Shown: positions 1-13,856, counted from the first letter of the stretch. The stretch: DNA of 64,000 nucleotides from Metarhizium brunneum (GCF_013426205.1 NC_089423.1:496001-560000); one strand, 5' to 3'. Notes: generated by a model not told the origin, from the letters alone. Made by a program: numbers and translations.

Positions 1-2
1 TT

Positions 3-1139
3 CCCCTATCGGATCTGTTCCAGTACAGTACGCTTGAGCTGTTTGCCGCGCGACTCACCGGTAATTCACAGCTTGACCATATCAACTGGGATCGGGAAAC
101 CGAGCCGGATGACGCCATTTGCCAATCCACGCCTTCAGCCAAGACGCCCAGAGCCCCGTCTCACAAAACAGAGGGTATTTCTGTCCTTCTGACGGGATCA
201 ACGGGCTTCCTGGGAACTGCTATTTTACGTCAGCTGGTTACTCTTCCTCAGGTTGTCCGTGTCCACTGCGCAGCCATCCGTGATGATGGCCGGGATAAGC
301 CTCGACAATTAGGAGTAGATTCGCCAAAGATTGTGCGTTACTCCGGCGACCTTGCACTCCCTCATTTAGGCCTGAGCCCAGAGCAAATGGCTCAGATATG
401 CAATGACATCGACGTTATTATTCATAACGGAGCTGAAGTCTCGCACATGAAGAACTATCGCAGTTTACGCGCTGCCAATTTCCTGTCTACGATTGAGCTG
501 GCCCACATGGCTGTACGCCTCAATATACCGATGCACTACGTCTCTACGGGTGGTGTTGCAAGGCTCAGCGGCGCTGCGGTACAGACGGAATCTTCCTTGG
601 CAGCCTTCTACCCGCCAAGTGACGGATCAGACGGGTACGTAGCGTCCAAGTGGGCAAGTGAGGTGTTTCTTGAGAAGCTTCACAGTCGGATGCAAGGTCA
701 AACGTGGATCCATCGGCCGAGCAGCATCACAGGGAACGATATGCCGACCCTGGACATAGTGCACAACTTGCTAAGGTTCTCTGCGTCAATGAAGGCCGTG
801 CCTGACCTTGCGGGCTCCACGGGATCTTTTGATTTTATTCACGTCGATACTGTGTCAAAGAATATTGCCAACTGCGCAGTTTCAAGCACTGGGGGAGATG
901 GGCGAGAACCTCCGAACCACCTGACCTTTGTACACCAGAGCGGCGAGGAGATTGTACCAGTGAATCAATTAAAGGAGCACATGGAAGCTGCAGAAGCTAG
1001 TCCGTTCAGAGTTCTGCCTTTGAGAGAGTGGGTTGTTGGAGCCATGGAGGAGGGTTTGGATGAGGTTGTCGGCTCATTCTTGTTAGGCTCTGGAGACAGG
1101 ATCCGAGTACCGCTGCTACAACGTGGCGACTGCCCTTGA
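3..1139 (+). CDS. psoA: C-terminal end of a PKS-NRPS hybrid: end of carrier domain plus terminal reductase (R or R*) domain; 5' truncated by window
   Basis: The reading frame is open from base 3 to the TGA at 1137-1139, so the gene starts outside the window. The first ~20 residues look like the last helix of a peptidyl carrier domain. A thioester-reductase-type Rossmann domain follows, with the nucleotide loop TGSTGFLG, the core YVSTGG and the short-chain-reductase pair in DGYVASKWASE. The wording (HCAAIR, HNGAEVSH, IHRPSSITG) is that of R domains ending fungal PKS-NRPS hybrids, which release the product by reduction or Dieckmann-type cyclisation. With psoC/D/B/E/F-like genes alongside, I infer the pseurotin-type synthetase. 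Tyr and Lys of the YxxxK motif are present, so NADPH-dependent reduction cannot be excluded. The family call is firm; the psoA assignment rests on neighbours and needs the upstream domains. Confidence 0.8.
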   Translation, partial: PLSDLFQYSTLELFAARLTGNSQLDHINWDRETEPDDAICQSTPSAKTPRAPSHKTEGISVLLTGSTGFLGTAILRQLVTLPQVVRVHCAAIRDDGRDKPRQLGVDSPKIVRYSGDLALPHLGLSPEQMAQICNDIDVIIHNGAEVSHMKNYRSLRAANFLSTIELAHMAVRLNIPMHYVSTGGVARLSGAAVQTESSLAAFYPPSDGSDGYVASKWASEVFLEKLHSRMQGQTWIHRPSSITGNDMPTLDIVHNLLRFSASMKAVPDLAGSTGSFDFIHVDTVSKNIANCAVSSTGGDGREPPNHLTFVHQSGEEIVPVNQLKEHMEAAEASPFRVLPLREWVVGAMEEGLDEVVGSFLLGSGDRIRVPLLQRGDCP

Positions 1140-1573
1140 TTTTTTTAGAGATTGTATTTTACGTATGCTGAGTTATAATACTAGTCTTGGTATTTGTCTT
1201 GTAAATTAAACACAAATTTTGTTGACAGCTTAATTCTAACCTCGCCGCTTGATACATCTTCGTCTCTGTACAACGGAGGAAGAATGGAGCCTCCTTTAAA
1301 ACGGAGAGCACGGCCATGTTAAACTCTCGATAGTGACACATTTACAGCACAGAGACATCACAACAGGCGCAGCGAGTAAGTACTGGTCCCATCCAAGCTA
1401 CGGTATCTTTAATACGCAGCATCTAAACTAGTCGATTCAAAAGTATCGTCTATTATGACAAACAACAGTCCACTTGACTCAACTTGCGTCGAAACCATTA
1501 GAAGGGAGTATTCTCCGTGTCTAGTGTGCGCGACCAGAGCCAGGGCCCATCTTGCAAACACTGTCTTTAGAGC
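1140..1573. other. intergenic, convergent 3' ends
   Basis: This stretch lies between the ends of the PKS-NRPS and the psoC-like gene. It is AT-rich, and I see no coding signal or repeat in it. Confidence 0.5.
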
Positions 1574-2444
1574 TCAAACAAGCTGACCCCAGACAACTAT
1601 TTCTTCAATCCTCGCACCCTCATTCTCAAGCTCCGCCTTCACCCGTCCCGGCAAGGCATCAAGTTGCTCAGCACTGAAGGAAGTTGACACGCTTCTCGCA
1701 ACGGCCGTCAGTGGTGCCACGGGTCCTGTAATGCCATTGGCACTCCTAGCACGCATCTCCGGTTTCGCCAGCTTCCCAATGTCACACAGGATTCGCCTTT
1801 CCTGCACGTTCTTCAAGCCCGCCTCTTCAAGAATGTGCTTCATCTCATTCGCGAAGTTACCGACGCCAATGGCTGTCCAAACTTCCGAGGTCATCTTGGC
1901 GAAGTCAGTCATCGCGGGTCCCAGAGTCCCCTTTGGCGGCTGGAAGGCGTTCATTTCCATGAGCTGAACCCAGCCGCCGGGTTTTACCATGGAAATGAGG
2001 TTCTTCACAACCTCAATGGGTTTGCCCGGAGCAGAGCCGGCGAGACTACCTCGTATGTGCACGAGGTCCAGTGAGTTCAAGAGATGCTCTGGCCATGGGT
2101 CCTTGAAAGAATGCTTGAAGTATGTGATGCCGTCTGGCGTCTCGGGGAAGAGCTCAGGCTCGATGTCACTGCCAAAGTACTCATGTTGTACTGAGAGCGG
2201 ACTGCGCACATCACGGAGCCAGATGCCTTTTTGACCATATTAGCGCGGTGTCGAAGGATGTCAAGGGTTACACACCATCGGCGGTGCCAGAATCCAGTAT
2301 TCTCTTTCCCGGCTCCTGGAGGTTAATGGGGGCTAAGACGAGCTTGCCATCCATGGCATCCAGGAAAACAGCGTGGAGATCAACAAGGCGCTGCAGCTCG
2401 GCCGTGTGGCCGGCTTTCTTGGTCATATTCATAAAGTTGTCCAT
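1574..2444 (-). CDS. psoC: LaeA-like SAM-dependent methyltransferase, psoC-like (273 aa)
   Basis: Two exons (2444-2276 and 2226-1574; 49-bp intron) give 273 aa. The SAM-binding loop is ILDSGTADG, the variant glycine loop of fungal LaeA/UMTA-type secondary-metabolism methyltransferases; the intron splits its last glycine. Later motifs are DLVHIRGSLAG and MVKPGGWVQLMEMN, and the protein ends in VVWGQLV, typical of the group. It lies tail to tail with the PKS-NRPS and head to head with the P450, the position of the SirN-like methyltransferase psoC next to psoA in A. fumigatus, where PsoC O-methylates a pseurotin intermediate. The start ATG at 2444 gives an N-terminus (MDNFMNMTKK) matching family length. 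The specific role is inferred from context; a regulatory LaeA-type role is the alternative. Confidence 0.82.
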
Positions 2445-2993
2445 TTTAGTATAATAGTGTGGTTTCGCTACTATTTGACTACATGTAGTCTATCAACAGA
2501 TGCGAAACTAAGAGAGGGTTTGCCGTGTACAAATACCTATGTAAACTACAGGACATGTCTCTGCACAGTGACAAATCTCGAGAATACTTCATAATCCAGT
2601 CTGACTTCAAACGGAACTGACTGGGGCTTGGCTTGGCAGACTGTTGAGTACAATGTACCGAAAGAGCGGCCCGTTTACCAAAAATGGAGCGCATCGCCGA
2701 AGTGGACCTCGTCAAGTGCCGAATGTACTCGCTGGCTGAATGTTTGATGCAGAGGCTGCAATATATTTGGTTCTTCGGATCCTTGCGGGTTTATATGTAG
2801 TATTCTCCGAATTATGTAATGCAATATGTGTGAATTATCGTAACCTATGTATGTATTTACACGATACTGGTATTCAACCCCAGTTCCGGGTACGTTCCTC
2901 CACGTCCATACTGGAACCTGTAGCACGTAAATACAGTAAAAGCGAAAATTTTGAACGATTAAACGAATTAGGCACTGTCATTTTCACACAAGC
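2445..2993. promoter_or_regulatory. bidirectional promoter between psoC-like and P450 genes
   Basis: The two starts are 549 bp apart and divergent, so this stretch should hold both promoters. It contains AT-rich blocks (around 2790-2870) but no motif I would name. Confidence 0.45.
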
Positions 2994-4770
2994 ATGGCTG
3001 TGTTATCGCAAGTATGCTGGCTAGCCTTTCTGGGAGTCCTACTTCATTATGTCTCTGGTATTGTCCTGAAGCACCGGCGGATGAAAAGTGCCAAGATTCC
3101 GCCAGGACCCAGAGGTACCAGACACACATTTCATATTTACAATGCTCTAATTACTGAACTATAGCTGATAACCTACTGACAGGTTGGCCTTTTTTTGGAA
3201 ACGCCATGGAACTGGCTTCATCCAATAGCAATACAATCACTGATATCTTTCGCAATTGGGCTCAGCAGCATGGTTCTGTGGCGCAATTCAGCGTCATGGG
3301 GGCGAAGCAAGTGGTTCTATCTGATGAGAAGATTGTGAAGGAGCTATTTGTCAAGAGGGGACATAGGTATTCTGATCGAGGAGCCCCTCATGCAGTGGAA
3401 TATATATCAATGAATCAAAACCCGGGTTTCCGACCCAAGGACGGTGAGTAATTCTTTGCTGTTGGGAGGGGTTTTGTGGTTTTGTATCATCCATGCTGAT
3501 AATCGATAGAGGGCTGGCGTCGTCAGAGAAACTTGATGCACAGCGCGGTCTCCATCACCTCCATTAATAAATACCAAATATTAATGGACAATGAAGCAAT
3601 CATCACTCTTCATGCGTTGCATGAATCACCGCTGTCATTTGACAAAGAATTTCTACGGTACTCTTACTCCGTCCTCACCAGTTCGCTGCTTGGATTCTCA
3701 GTGCGCTGCGCCTCTGACACTTATATTCAACAAAACGAAGAATTCACTGCCGAAATCATGAAGTCTTTCCGCCCAGATTGCTTTCCCAGTAACGTGTTCC
3801 CATTTCTGAGAAAAATGCCCTTCTGGCTGGTCCCAAGTTTGAGAACAATGGAGAGACTTAGAAAGGAGTACGTTGCGCAAATGTGGTTGTTCAGGAGCAA
3901 GATCGAGAAGAGTGTCAGAGACGGTTCAGCAACGGAGTCTATCTACAAGCACTTCCTCTTGAACCGGGGCGATTACGCCGTTACGGACGAAGAATCTGTT
4001 CATACATTTCAAGGCATGATAGACGGTGGGACGCGCTCTCCTCATAACAACTTGCTCGCATTCCTGTTCTTGATGATGGAGTATCCGGACTGGCAGAGGA
4101 GGCTTCAGGAGGAAGTGGACCATGTCGTTGGAAAAGATAGGATGCCAAGCCATGAGGATATTCCCAACCTACCTACAGTGAGAGCCATAGTGAAAGAGGG
4201 AGTCCGATACAGGAGCATAGTGGCAGAAATGGGCATAACCCATTGCCTCAGTGAGGATGATTTTTACGAGGGCTACTTTTTTGAAAAGGGAACAGTGTTC
4301 CACGCGCCATTCGAGTGAGTCTTGCTTTTCAAGAATTACGCATTCACATATTCAATCCCGCTAATTCTGCTAGATCTATCCTCATGGATAAGGAAACATA
4401 TCCGGACGGACTCCTGTTCAACCCTGCACGCTGGCTTGAACCCAGCTATCCAACCTACAAGGAACCTTTAACTACTTACCCAAATTGCCACAATTTTCCA
4501 GCTTTTGGGTATGGCAGACGAGCTTGCCCAGGAGTCGAGTTTGCGGAACGCACCTTGGTCATCATAATTGCCAAATTGGGATGGGCAGTAAACATCCGGT
4601 GGCCTCGGGACGAATTTGGTAAAGAGCTTCGGGAGAAGCTTCGGTATGAGCCGGTGCCCGCCCCGAGACCTATGAAGTTTGGCTGCAGCATCGAGGCTCG
4701 GGACCCAGACCGGATCAAGGTTGTTCAGAGGGCAGTTGAGAAATTGAATGAGGAATATCATTCGGCGTAA
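2994..4770 (+). CDS. psoD: cytochrome P450 monooxygenase, psoD-like (527 aa)
   Basis: Four exons (2994-3114, 3183-3443, 3510-4314, 4374-4770) give 527 aa. An N-terminal membrane anchor (about residues 3-22) and the proline hinge IPPGPRGWPFFGN are followed by the K-helix ExxR (KEGVRYR) and the haem loop FGYGRRACPG with the cysteine ligand near residue 447. It is a microsomal E-class P450 resembling the O-methylsterigmatocystin-oxidoreductase-like group. The segment where the I-helix is expected reads GMIDGGTRSPHNN and lacks the usual acid-Thr pair, which may be a subfamily trait. Divergent from the psoC-like gene and near the hydrolase, it occupies the place of psoD, which catalyses a late hydroxylation in pseurotin A biosynthesis. 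The family is certain; orthology is probable. Confidence 0.85.
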
Positions 4771-5364
4771 ACTGGCGAAAACAAGCACACAGGGCACGGG
4801 TAACCGATTGTCCCTTGCGGAAAACCAGCTATGGCAAGCTTTCATCGGCTTGCTTGGGTATATCCATGTTTGGATGATGGGAGCTCTTTTTTATTTAGCA
4901 AGTTTAGAACGCTATGAATCATTAAGCAATCAGGCTTCATGTTGTCATCATCACAACTGAGCTATGTGCTGGTGATATCGGATCAAGTACTACGACATAA
5001 TGAGTATCTCTCCACTTTGCGTGTCCCAGATTTCCACCCTCGTCGTACATGTTCTCGACTTGCGTCTACAAGCCGATTATTCTTTCTGGGGACGATCCCC
5101 CCACTAGTGTCGCAACTGCCCTCACCCCGACATGCCTCTGAGAAATTTGTCGTGGTTACTATGGTTAAGCCTGCGAGAAGCTATCTCGTGTGTGCTTGGG
5201 CCATTCTTTAGTTGTCCAACATGGTGGTTGTCCCAACCCGCTCTGAAATCCATGAACTTGGAATTACTAATATGCTGCCCGCCGTAGGAAGACGGTGATG
5301 ACTATTTGCTTGCAAGTTTGAAGAATAGCCGGTACTAGTGACCAAATTCTAGATAATCATGGAT
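4771..5364. other. intergenic, convergent 3' ends
   Basis: This is the gap between the P450 and hydrolase stop codons. Short open frames here have no recognisable content, and I see no repeat. Confidence 0.45.
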
Positions 5365-6708
5365 CTAATGTTTTCTATCCCAAGATTCCATTGCTATTGA
5401 TGCCACATCTTTACCACGCGACACGGCAATCTCATGACCCCCCTTCAAAACTCTCATGTCAACAGACTCTCTACAGAGAAGCGCTTCAGCATCTTCTACT
5501 AACTCGTCCTTTACAACAATAGCATCACTCTCCGCGATAATGAGGCAGATACGTCCACTCGGTAGACCCGGTGGTGCATTCGTTGTTCGTCGTCGCCGTA
5601 GTTCATCCGCAAGCACTCTCCAGATTCCATCATGGCGTCTGAAGACGAGAGAGCTACGCAGGGAGCTCAAGTAAGAAGAGACAAATCCATCATTGTTCTT
5701 TAACTGCCATCGAACCACATCGCCGATTCTCACACCATGTCGATCAGCTGCAATAGGCACGTCGTCAAAGTCGACTTCAGCGTCCTTGACCTGTTCGGGG
5801 ACGTCTGCACTCGGTGCGCCATTTCTCGGCTCCAGGCTGCTATGGAGGATCCTTAGGCGAAACCAGTCTGGTATTATGCCTGACGAGTAGAGAAATCGGC
5901 TTCGGGGGCTTATGTGCGATGTACGGATTAGCCCTCCCGGGCAGATGAGGGTCACAGACCGAAGCATACTCGCGTGGTAGGCAGCGAATGCTACGGCCAC
6001 TGACCCGCCGAGAGAAAATCCGACAATGTGGAAGGCAGACGATCCAGTCCAGGACAGCGGCGAAGATGAGAGAACAAGCAGAATCTGAGTAGTGTAAAGC
6101 CGGGCGTCATGTTTTAAGTCATTTGGCGTATCTGAGTAGCCTCTGCCAAAGAAGTCTGTCATAAAAATTGTCAGCAAAGATCATCCCATTCATAGAGTAC
6201 TTTACGATTTTTTTTTCTTTCGTAATAGAACTTGGAATGATGATTGTCATCCAACTGTGCTACCGGGGGGTAATGCAAGGCAAGACGGACCAAAAATCAT
6301 GACTCTGTAGCCCTTTTTGACAAATTCTTTCGCCATATCACCCAATGCTATACACGGAGTACTGAGACCGTGCATCATCAAGACTTTCTCCCCATTTTCA
6401 GGGCCCCATTCAAACACTTGGATCGTTCCATATATAGTGTTGAACTGTCTTCCTCCAGGAAAGGCATCCATCGAGTACGGTAGCTCATCCTCCGGGGCCT
6501 TCGCATCCGCTGATGGTTGGCCTTTGCCTGCTTCCACACGAGTCCTAGCCCGCGTAATCGTCTGCTCTTCAGGAAGATGTTGCACATCGCGAAGAGTTGG
6601 TCGAATCTGTAAATATAGAGCGAGGGAGGCCGCTGCAGCGGTAACTCCTAGCAGAGGCGCTTGCCTGATGGCCTGCCGAATTGCTAACAGTGGATTTAGA
6701 TCAAACAT
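5365..6708 (-). CDS. psoB: membrane-anchored alpha/beta hydrolase, psoB-like (402 aa)
   Basis: Two exons (6708-6291 and 6155-5365; 135-bp intron) give 402 aa. Residues ~15-35 form a hydrophobic anchor. The fold starts at QVFEWGPENGEKVLMMHG (oxyanion HG), continues through FDFFGRGYSD, the nucleophile elbow GFSLGGS, a late acid in IIAESDAIV and the histidine in LKGGHEIAV, so the Ser-Asp-His triad is complete. The intron falls inside the strand before FFGRGYSD, and splicing restores the canonical family wording. In the A. fumigatus supercluster an alpha/beta hydrolase gene (psoB) sits beside psoA and acts on early pseurotin intermediates. A fumagillin-type acyltransferase of the same fold is a less likely alternative, given the position beside psoC and psoD. 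Confidence 0.8.
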
Positions 6709-7217
6709 TCTGGAGAATGTAGCATTTACTTCCCGAGACGACTCCCGGATAGCTGTCTAGATAGATATCTGCGGCCCATACCGCCTCAACTCATCGTTGT
6801 TTGACTAGCATCACCTCGGAGAAGGATAAACATGGTGCGAGGCTGATTATCTCCCCCAGGGTCGGTGGTCCCGCTTCGGCACATCATTGATGTGGCGGCG
6901 TCCCGAAAGCCCAGTTTACGGCCCAAATAGGCAGTTTCCGAAAACAGCCGAAAGATCGGGATTCCAACTGCCCGCTTCAATCATGTAGCAGCCAAATCAG
7001 CGCCAGCCACCCTCAAAATACTATCGGTAACAACCTGGGATCTCATATCACGCCTACTAACAGGCAAAAGTACGATGAGATGTAGACTCGAGTTCAAAGG
7101 ACTAATCCTAGCTTCAACTAGCAAAGAAAGGAGTGACGCGATGTCTGCCATTAATGGGGCGACAATCAACACAGAACGTTCCCTTGGGTTACCATTTCGT
7201 CGGGAGGGCGACTTTTC
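6709..7217. other. intergenic between hydrolase start and MetAP2 end
   Basis: The 509 bp include the hydrolase promoter (minus strand). No gene or repeat is seen. Confidence 0.4.
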
Positions 7218-8759
<1,542 letters not shown>

Positions 8760-9159
8760 CGTGTTTGTCTAGACCTTGCAACTTGGGATGATGGTGTGAC
8801 AAGAACGACGGGTGGCTGAGACCCCGCTCACCGCTAAAATCTTGGATCGCGGCTGCCAACCTCAAAAGGGAAGGTGCCCGAAGTGCTAATTCCGGCTAGC
8901 GGGGGTCTGGTAGGTATGCACCTATCGGGGCAGCTCCGTCAAATGGGGACATCGATTAACTGATAACATTGAACTTAAGCCATCGAGCCTTTATCCCACC
9001 AAGCTCCACCGTTCATCACTTGACTCGTTTTGCGGCCTCCGAATTCCATGCAGCGAGGCGAAGCTGCTTTTGAGCGTCGCGAGACCTGCTGACAACCTCT
9101 GACCCTGACCACCTTTGGGGTGTTCCACTGCAGTCCGTCTTAGAAAAGCGAAAACCACC
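8760..9159. promoter_or_regulatory. bidirectional promoter of the MetAP2/MetAP1 pair
   Basis: The two MetAP start codons face apart across 400 bp, so one shared promoter probably drives both. I found no palindrome or TATA box I would name. Confidence 0.5.
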
Positions 9160-10562
9160 ATGGTCGAGTCATCCAAGATGAAGTGCCTCGGAGCAGACTG
9201 CGAAAACGATGCTGGAACGTTACAGTGCCCAACTTGCCTGAAGGTGGGCTTGAACGACAGCTATTTTTGCACTCAAGATTGCTTCAAGAGAAATTGGGTC
9301 GGTCTTGGTGTCCTCTCCCCACCAGAGCTTCGCTGAACAATCCTATCCTGTAGAACCAACATAAGACGGTACACAAGATAGCACAAGGCAAGACACAAAA
9401 TGGTACCCTCCACAACATCATTCCCCCCTCCCCAAAGGTTGTCTCTAAATGCAATGAAGTTGCTCGATTTTACAATCCTTTCCCATCTTATGCCTTCACT
9501 GGCTCCGTCCGACCTGTCTATCCGCTCTCTCCGATGCGAACCGTGCCCAAGTCGATACCGCACCCGGACTGGTCTGTGACTGGCATCCCAAAGGCCGAAC
9601 GACGCTTGAATAGGTCAAAAATCGACTTGCTAGACGCCAAAGGACAGGAAGCAATGCGCAAGGTTTGTAGATTAGCTCGAGAAGTACTTGACATAGTCGC
9701 CGCAGAGCTCAAGCCAGGCATTACCACGGATTATCTCGACGAGGTCTGCCACAACGCCTGTGTAGAACGGAAAGTAAGCGCGACTCCCTCCGAGATGAAT
9801 CTGGCTACATCTAACTTTGATAGTCGTATCCTTCTCCCTTGAATTACAATCACTTCCCTAAATCATTGTGTACTTCTCCGAATGAAGTTGTTTGTCACGG
9901 AATACCCGATCAGCGGATCCTTCTGGATGGTGATATCCTAAATCTCGACATCTCACTATACCACGAGGGCTATCACGCCGATCTAAACGAAACGTATTAT
10001 GTAGGGGATCGAGCCAAGACGGACCCCGACTCGGTCAGAGTAGTGGAGACGACTCGAGAATGCTTAGACATGGCAATTGCACTCGTCAAGCCCGGTACAC
10101 CAATACGAGATTTTGGTGCCGTCATCGAGAAGCATGCCAAATCCAGAAACTGCACTGTAGTCGCGACCTGGGGTGGCCATGGCATCAACACCGAGTTCCA
10201 CCCCCCGCCGTGGATACCTCACTATGCTAAGAACAAGGCAGTTGGGGTGTGCAAACCCGGAATGACCTTCACCATTGAGCCCATACTCGCGCTGGGCAAA
10301 TCTCGGGAAGTGTACTGGCCAGATAACTGGACAAACGTCACTGTGGATGGTAAACGGACTGCTCAATTTGGTGTGTACAGGTGGTCATTTTGCCAGGCGC
10401 CTATTCCCGAACACTAACAAATGTCTAGAGCACACCATGTTGGTCACTGAAACAGGCGTCGAGGTCTTGACCGCAAGAAAAGAAAATTCTCCAGGCGGCC
10501 CAATACCAATGCCGGCGACTCCAAACGACACAGCAAAGACCAATGGCGCAACCCACGCATAG
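9160..10562 (+). CDS. fpaI: methionine aminopeptidase type 1 with N-terminal zinc finger (412 aa)
   Basis: Four exons (9160-9297, 9354-9773, 9824-10370, 10429-10562) give 412 aa. The first exon encodes the Cys/His-rich MYND-like finger of eukaryotic MetAP1 ([28 protein letters not shown]), and exon 2 opens with its His pair. The catalytic domain keeps the metal ligands: Asp in [17 protein letters not shown] (two), His in [10 protein letters not shown], Glu in FTIEP and Glu in [12 protein letters not shown]. The intron before EHTML splits the last Glu codon. MetAP1 is naturally less sensitive to fumagillin/ovalicin; Thr in FTIEP is the position linked to that insensitivity. Paired with MetAP2, it is probably a cluster-borne back-up enzyme (fpaI-like) rather than the housekeeping gene. 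Checking for additional genomic copies would settle this. Confidence 0.9.
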
Positions 10563-11556
10563 TTTTCGGCCCTGCGATGCGTTGCGTTACCCGGTTAAAT
10601 AACATCAGATGGCTTGTGTGGAGCTTTATTTGGGCAGGCGAGGCAGATGGTTGCAAGTGGGAGGTTGTCAAATATTTGTAGGTACTCACAGCCAGACGGC
10701 CAGTTAAATCGGCAGCCTTGGTGTAGTTAGCAACAAATGTTAGCAACAAATGTACACTGGTGACTGAAGAGTTCAAGAGAACCGAGACCAAACCGACGGC
10801 GTAGTAACACAGAGCTCATCTCAAAACAGACCCAAGTGCAACATGGTCAAACGACACCCAACGTGAATGTGAAGCTTCTGTGCAGAAAAGTTGGAACATG
10901 GCCAGCACCTCATATCATGCTAAGCTTGCGCTTCCAGATGGGACCATGTACCGGCTATCTAGGTAGTTCAAATATGGTCAAGTTGAGGTGCTTAAACCCT
11001 GCCGGAGACGGCGAGATGCCAATTAATCGGCGCCATGAATGGGACTCGGTGTAGTCACTTAAGTGCTTACTTTAACATGGGGGTTAACCCAAGCGCTAGC
11101 ATTAATCCATTGATCAAACTTGATGGCACCAAGTCCCCACGCCGAACGGCCGAACGGGCCACATACATGTAGGCCGAAGAGGCCGAAATGCTCTATATTT
11201 TGTCAGGGTGCGCCTGGTGCCTGCATGTTAATGGGTCGGGTGCGTTAGAACTTAGCATAGGCCTGGCAGGTTTCCACCAAGCGCAGATGGTGTCTGGTCC
11301 TTTGATTATTAGAGACGGCACCCTTTAAAGTGCAGAGTAAAATGTTTTAGCGTATAGGTTAAGACATCAATTACATTTAGTACCTATTGCGCTTACCATT
11401 CATATGAGCGTGTTCTGAAATACAGCACTTGCTGCAACCACCACGAGCGGCCGCTGTCTGAGCCACGTATACATTCAGTAAGACAAGGAAAACATTGTAC
11501 TTTTCACGACCCAAGGCAGCTTATCAGTTGGCTTCTTAGTTTCTTTTTATTCCAGA
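10563..11556. other. 994-bp intergenic with short duplications
   Basis: No gene is seen. It holds a tandem copy of ttagcaacaaatg near 10726-10751 and a run of GGCCGAA words at about 11141-11187. It includes the promoter of the CoA ligase. Confidence 0.45.
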
Positions 11557-13856
11557 ATGGAACAGTCATTGCCCGTACAGTCGCATCTCCAAGATGAAAT
11601 GCTACTAGAGAGCTTGAAGAACCCAGAGGACTTCTGGGCTCGCCAAGCCGAGCACCTTTACTGGCACAAGAAGCCCGAAGCCACGCTGCGAATGTCACAG
11701 AGAAAGCTGCAAACAGGCGAGGTTCATCCGACTTGGGAGTGGTTCTCTGGCGGCGAGATATCAACGTGCTATAACTGCCTTGACAGACATGTAGCTGCAG
11801 GCAACGGAGACCGGGTGGCTATTTACTACGACAGTCCGGCTACAGACACAAAAGAGACCTATAGCTATAATAATCTCCTCGGCGAAGTTGAAGCCCTAGC
11901 TGGGGTACTCAGGCAACAAAATGTCAGAAAGGGTGATGTGGTGATGCTGTATAGTACGTACACACTTGGGCCTTAACATCAGTCGCCGCATCTGACTTAC
12001 TCAAATTTAGTGCCCATGATCCCAGCGGCTCTAATCGGAATGCTGGCAGTTAACCGTCTCGGAGCCATCCACGCCGTCGTATTTGGCGGCTTTGCAGCAA
12101 ATGCCCTTGCTCAACGCATTGACTCCTGCAAACCCGTGATTCTGCTGACTGCCTCATGTGGCATCGTCGGGAACAGACCTCCCATTGCGTATCGACCGCT
12201 GGTGGAGGAGGCAATTGGCCTGTCGTCTCATAAACCGGGGCGTATTGTGGTTTGGGAGCGAGAACAATTACCGTGGGGTACGAAATCCTTTGCATGTGGT
12301 GGTACTCTATCTCGATGGCTGCAAAGACTTGGCCGTTTTGTAGGGACGACCAGCGACAACTACATCTCATGGCAAGGCGCGGTGAGGAAGGCAAAGGCGC
12401 GCGGCGTCAAGGCGGACTGCGTAGCAGTAAACAGCAATGATCCCATATACATCATCCACACCTCTGGAACGACTGGGACTCCCAAGGGAGTACCGCGCGA
12501 TGCGGGTGGCCACGCGGTGGGATTGCATTTTTCCATCAGCTACATCTTCAACATCCACCAAGGAGATGTCGCCTTTACAGCTTCAGATATTGGCTGGGTG
12601 GTGGGACATTCCTACATCCTGTACGCACCGTTGCTTGCGGGAGCTTCCACTGTCTTATATGAAGGCAAGCCAGTCGGAACGCCTGATGCATCCGCCTTTT
12701 GGCGCGTGGTGGCAGAATACAAAGTCAACACAATGTTCACTGCGCCGACTGCACTGCGAGCCATTAAACGCGACGATCCTAATAACCATTTCCTCTCTAA
12801 AATTGGCGAGGCCGGGGGCCTACGATCACTTCGGGCGCTCTTCCTTGCCGGCGAGCGTTCAGAGCCCAGTTTAATATCCATGTACCAAGGGCTCCTCGAT
12901 AAATATGGCGCACCCTCTTCCTCTCACGTCATTGACAACTGGTGGTCAACAGAAGCAGGATCACCTATAACGAGCAGAGTTCTTAACCCGCACGCCGCGC
13001 TAGATCGTGAATCTAGCGTACGGAATTACAGCCCTCTACGTATTCAACCTGGGAGTGCTGGCAAGCCGATGCCGGGATTTAATATTCGTGTCGTGGATGA
13101 GCAGGGTGATGAAGTACAAAGAGGCTTAATGGGTAATATTGTCTTAGGGCTACCTCTGGCGCCAACGGCATTCCGTACACTATGGGCAGATAAGGAGAGA
13201 TTCTATTATAGCTACTTGAGACGATTTAACGGGAAATTCCTGGATACTGGAGACGCAGGGTGGATTAATGATGAAGGCTATGTTTATGTCATGAGTCGAA
13301 ACGACGATGTGCTGAACGTCAGCGCGTATCGACTATCAACTGGTATGCATTTGTTAAACATCTGGAACAAACACTTCCCTGCCTGCTACTAACTAACATC
13401 ACAGGGTCCATAGAACAAGCCATCTCATCGCACCCACTTGTCGCAGAATGCTGTGTGGTCGGTGTTCCTGACGAACTCAAGGGCCAGCTCCCATTCGCAT
13501 TCATTACCCTTTCCACGGCGAGCCATCCCGAGTCCGCAATACCAGATGCCAAGATTTCACTTGAGATCCAGTCGCTTGTGCGTAGGCAAGTCGGTGCATT
13601 TGCGTCGCTAGGGGGGATTATCCAAGGGAAGGGCATGATTCCCAAGACACGATCTGGGAAGACGTTGCGACGAGTACTCCGAGAACTGGTTGAGAATGCA
13701 GTTTACGGAGAATTTGCCAAGGCGGTTGTAGTGCCTGGTACAGTGGAGGACGCGGTCGCGGTGGACGTGGCCCGATTCAAGATCAAGGAGTATTTCGAGA
13801 AGAGCGGCAGCAAGCACAAGCCGATCGAGTCAAGGGAAACGAGAAGGACGTCGTAA
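11557..13856 (+). CDS. acyl-CoA synthetase, acetate/propionate-CoA ligase family (726 aa)
   Basis: Three exons (11557-11953, 12011-13342, 13405-13856) give 726 aa. It has the ACS N-terminal cap (NPEDFWARQAEHLYWHKKP), the AMP-binding loop TSGTTGTPKGVPRDAGGH, the ASDIGWVVGHSY core, NWWSTEAGSP, the hinge LDTGDAGW with RNDDVLNVSAYRLSTGSIEQ, and the catalytic lysine in PKTRSGKTLRR. TPKGVPRDAGGH and the overall wording point to the PrpE/ACSS3-type branch that activates short acids such as propionate. It has no targeting signal I can be sure of. A CoA-ligase gene also sits in the A. fumigatus supercluster; propionyl-CoA is the expected starter of the pseurotin polyketide, so supply of a starter unit is an attractive inference. 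The hinge sequence SAYRLST replaces the usual AGHRLST. Confidence 0.85.

Noticed and set aside
11557..13856. Housekeeping acetyl-CoA synthetase
   Set aside because: Motif wording is PrpE/ACSS3-like rather than the central-metabolism enzyme, and it sits inside a metabolite cluster.
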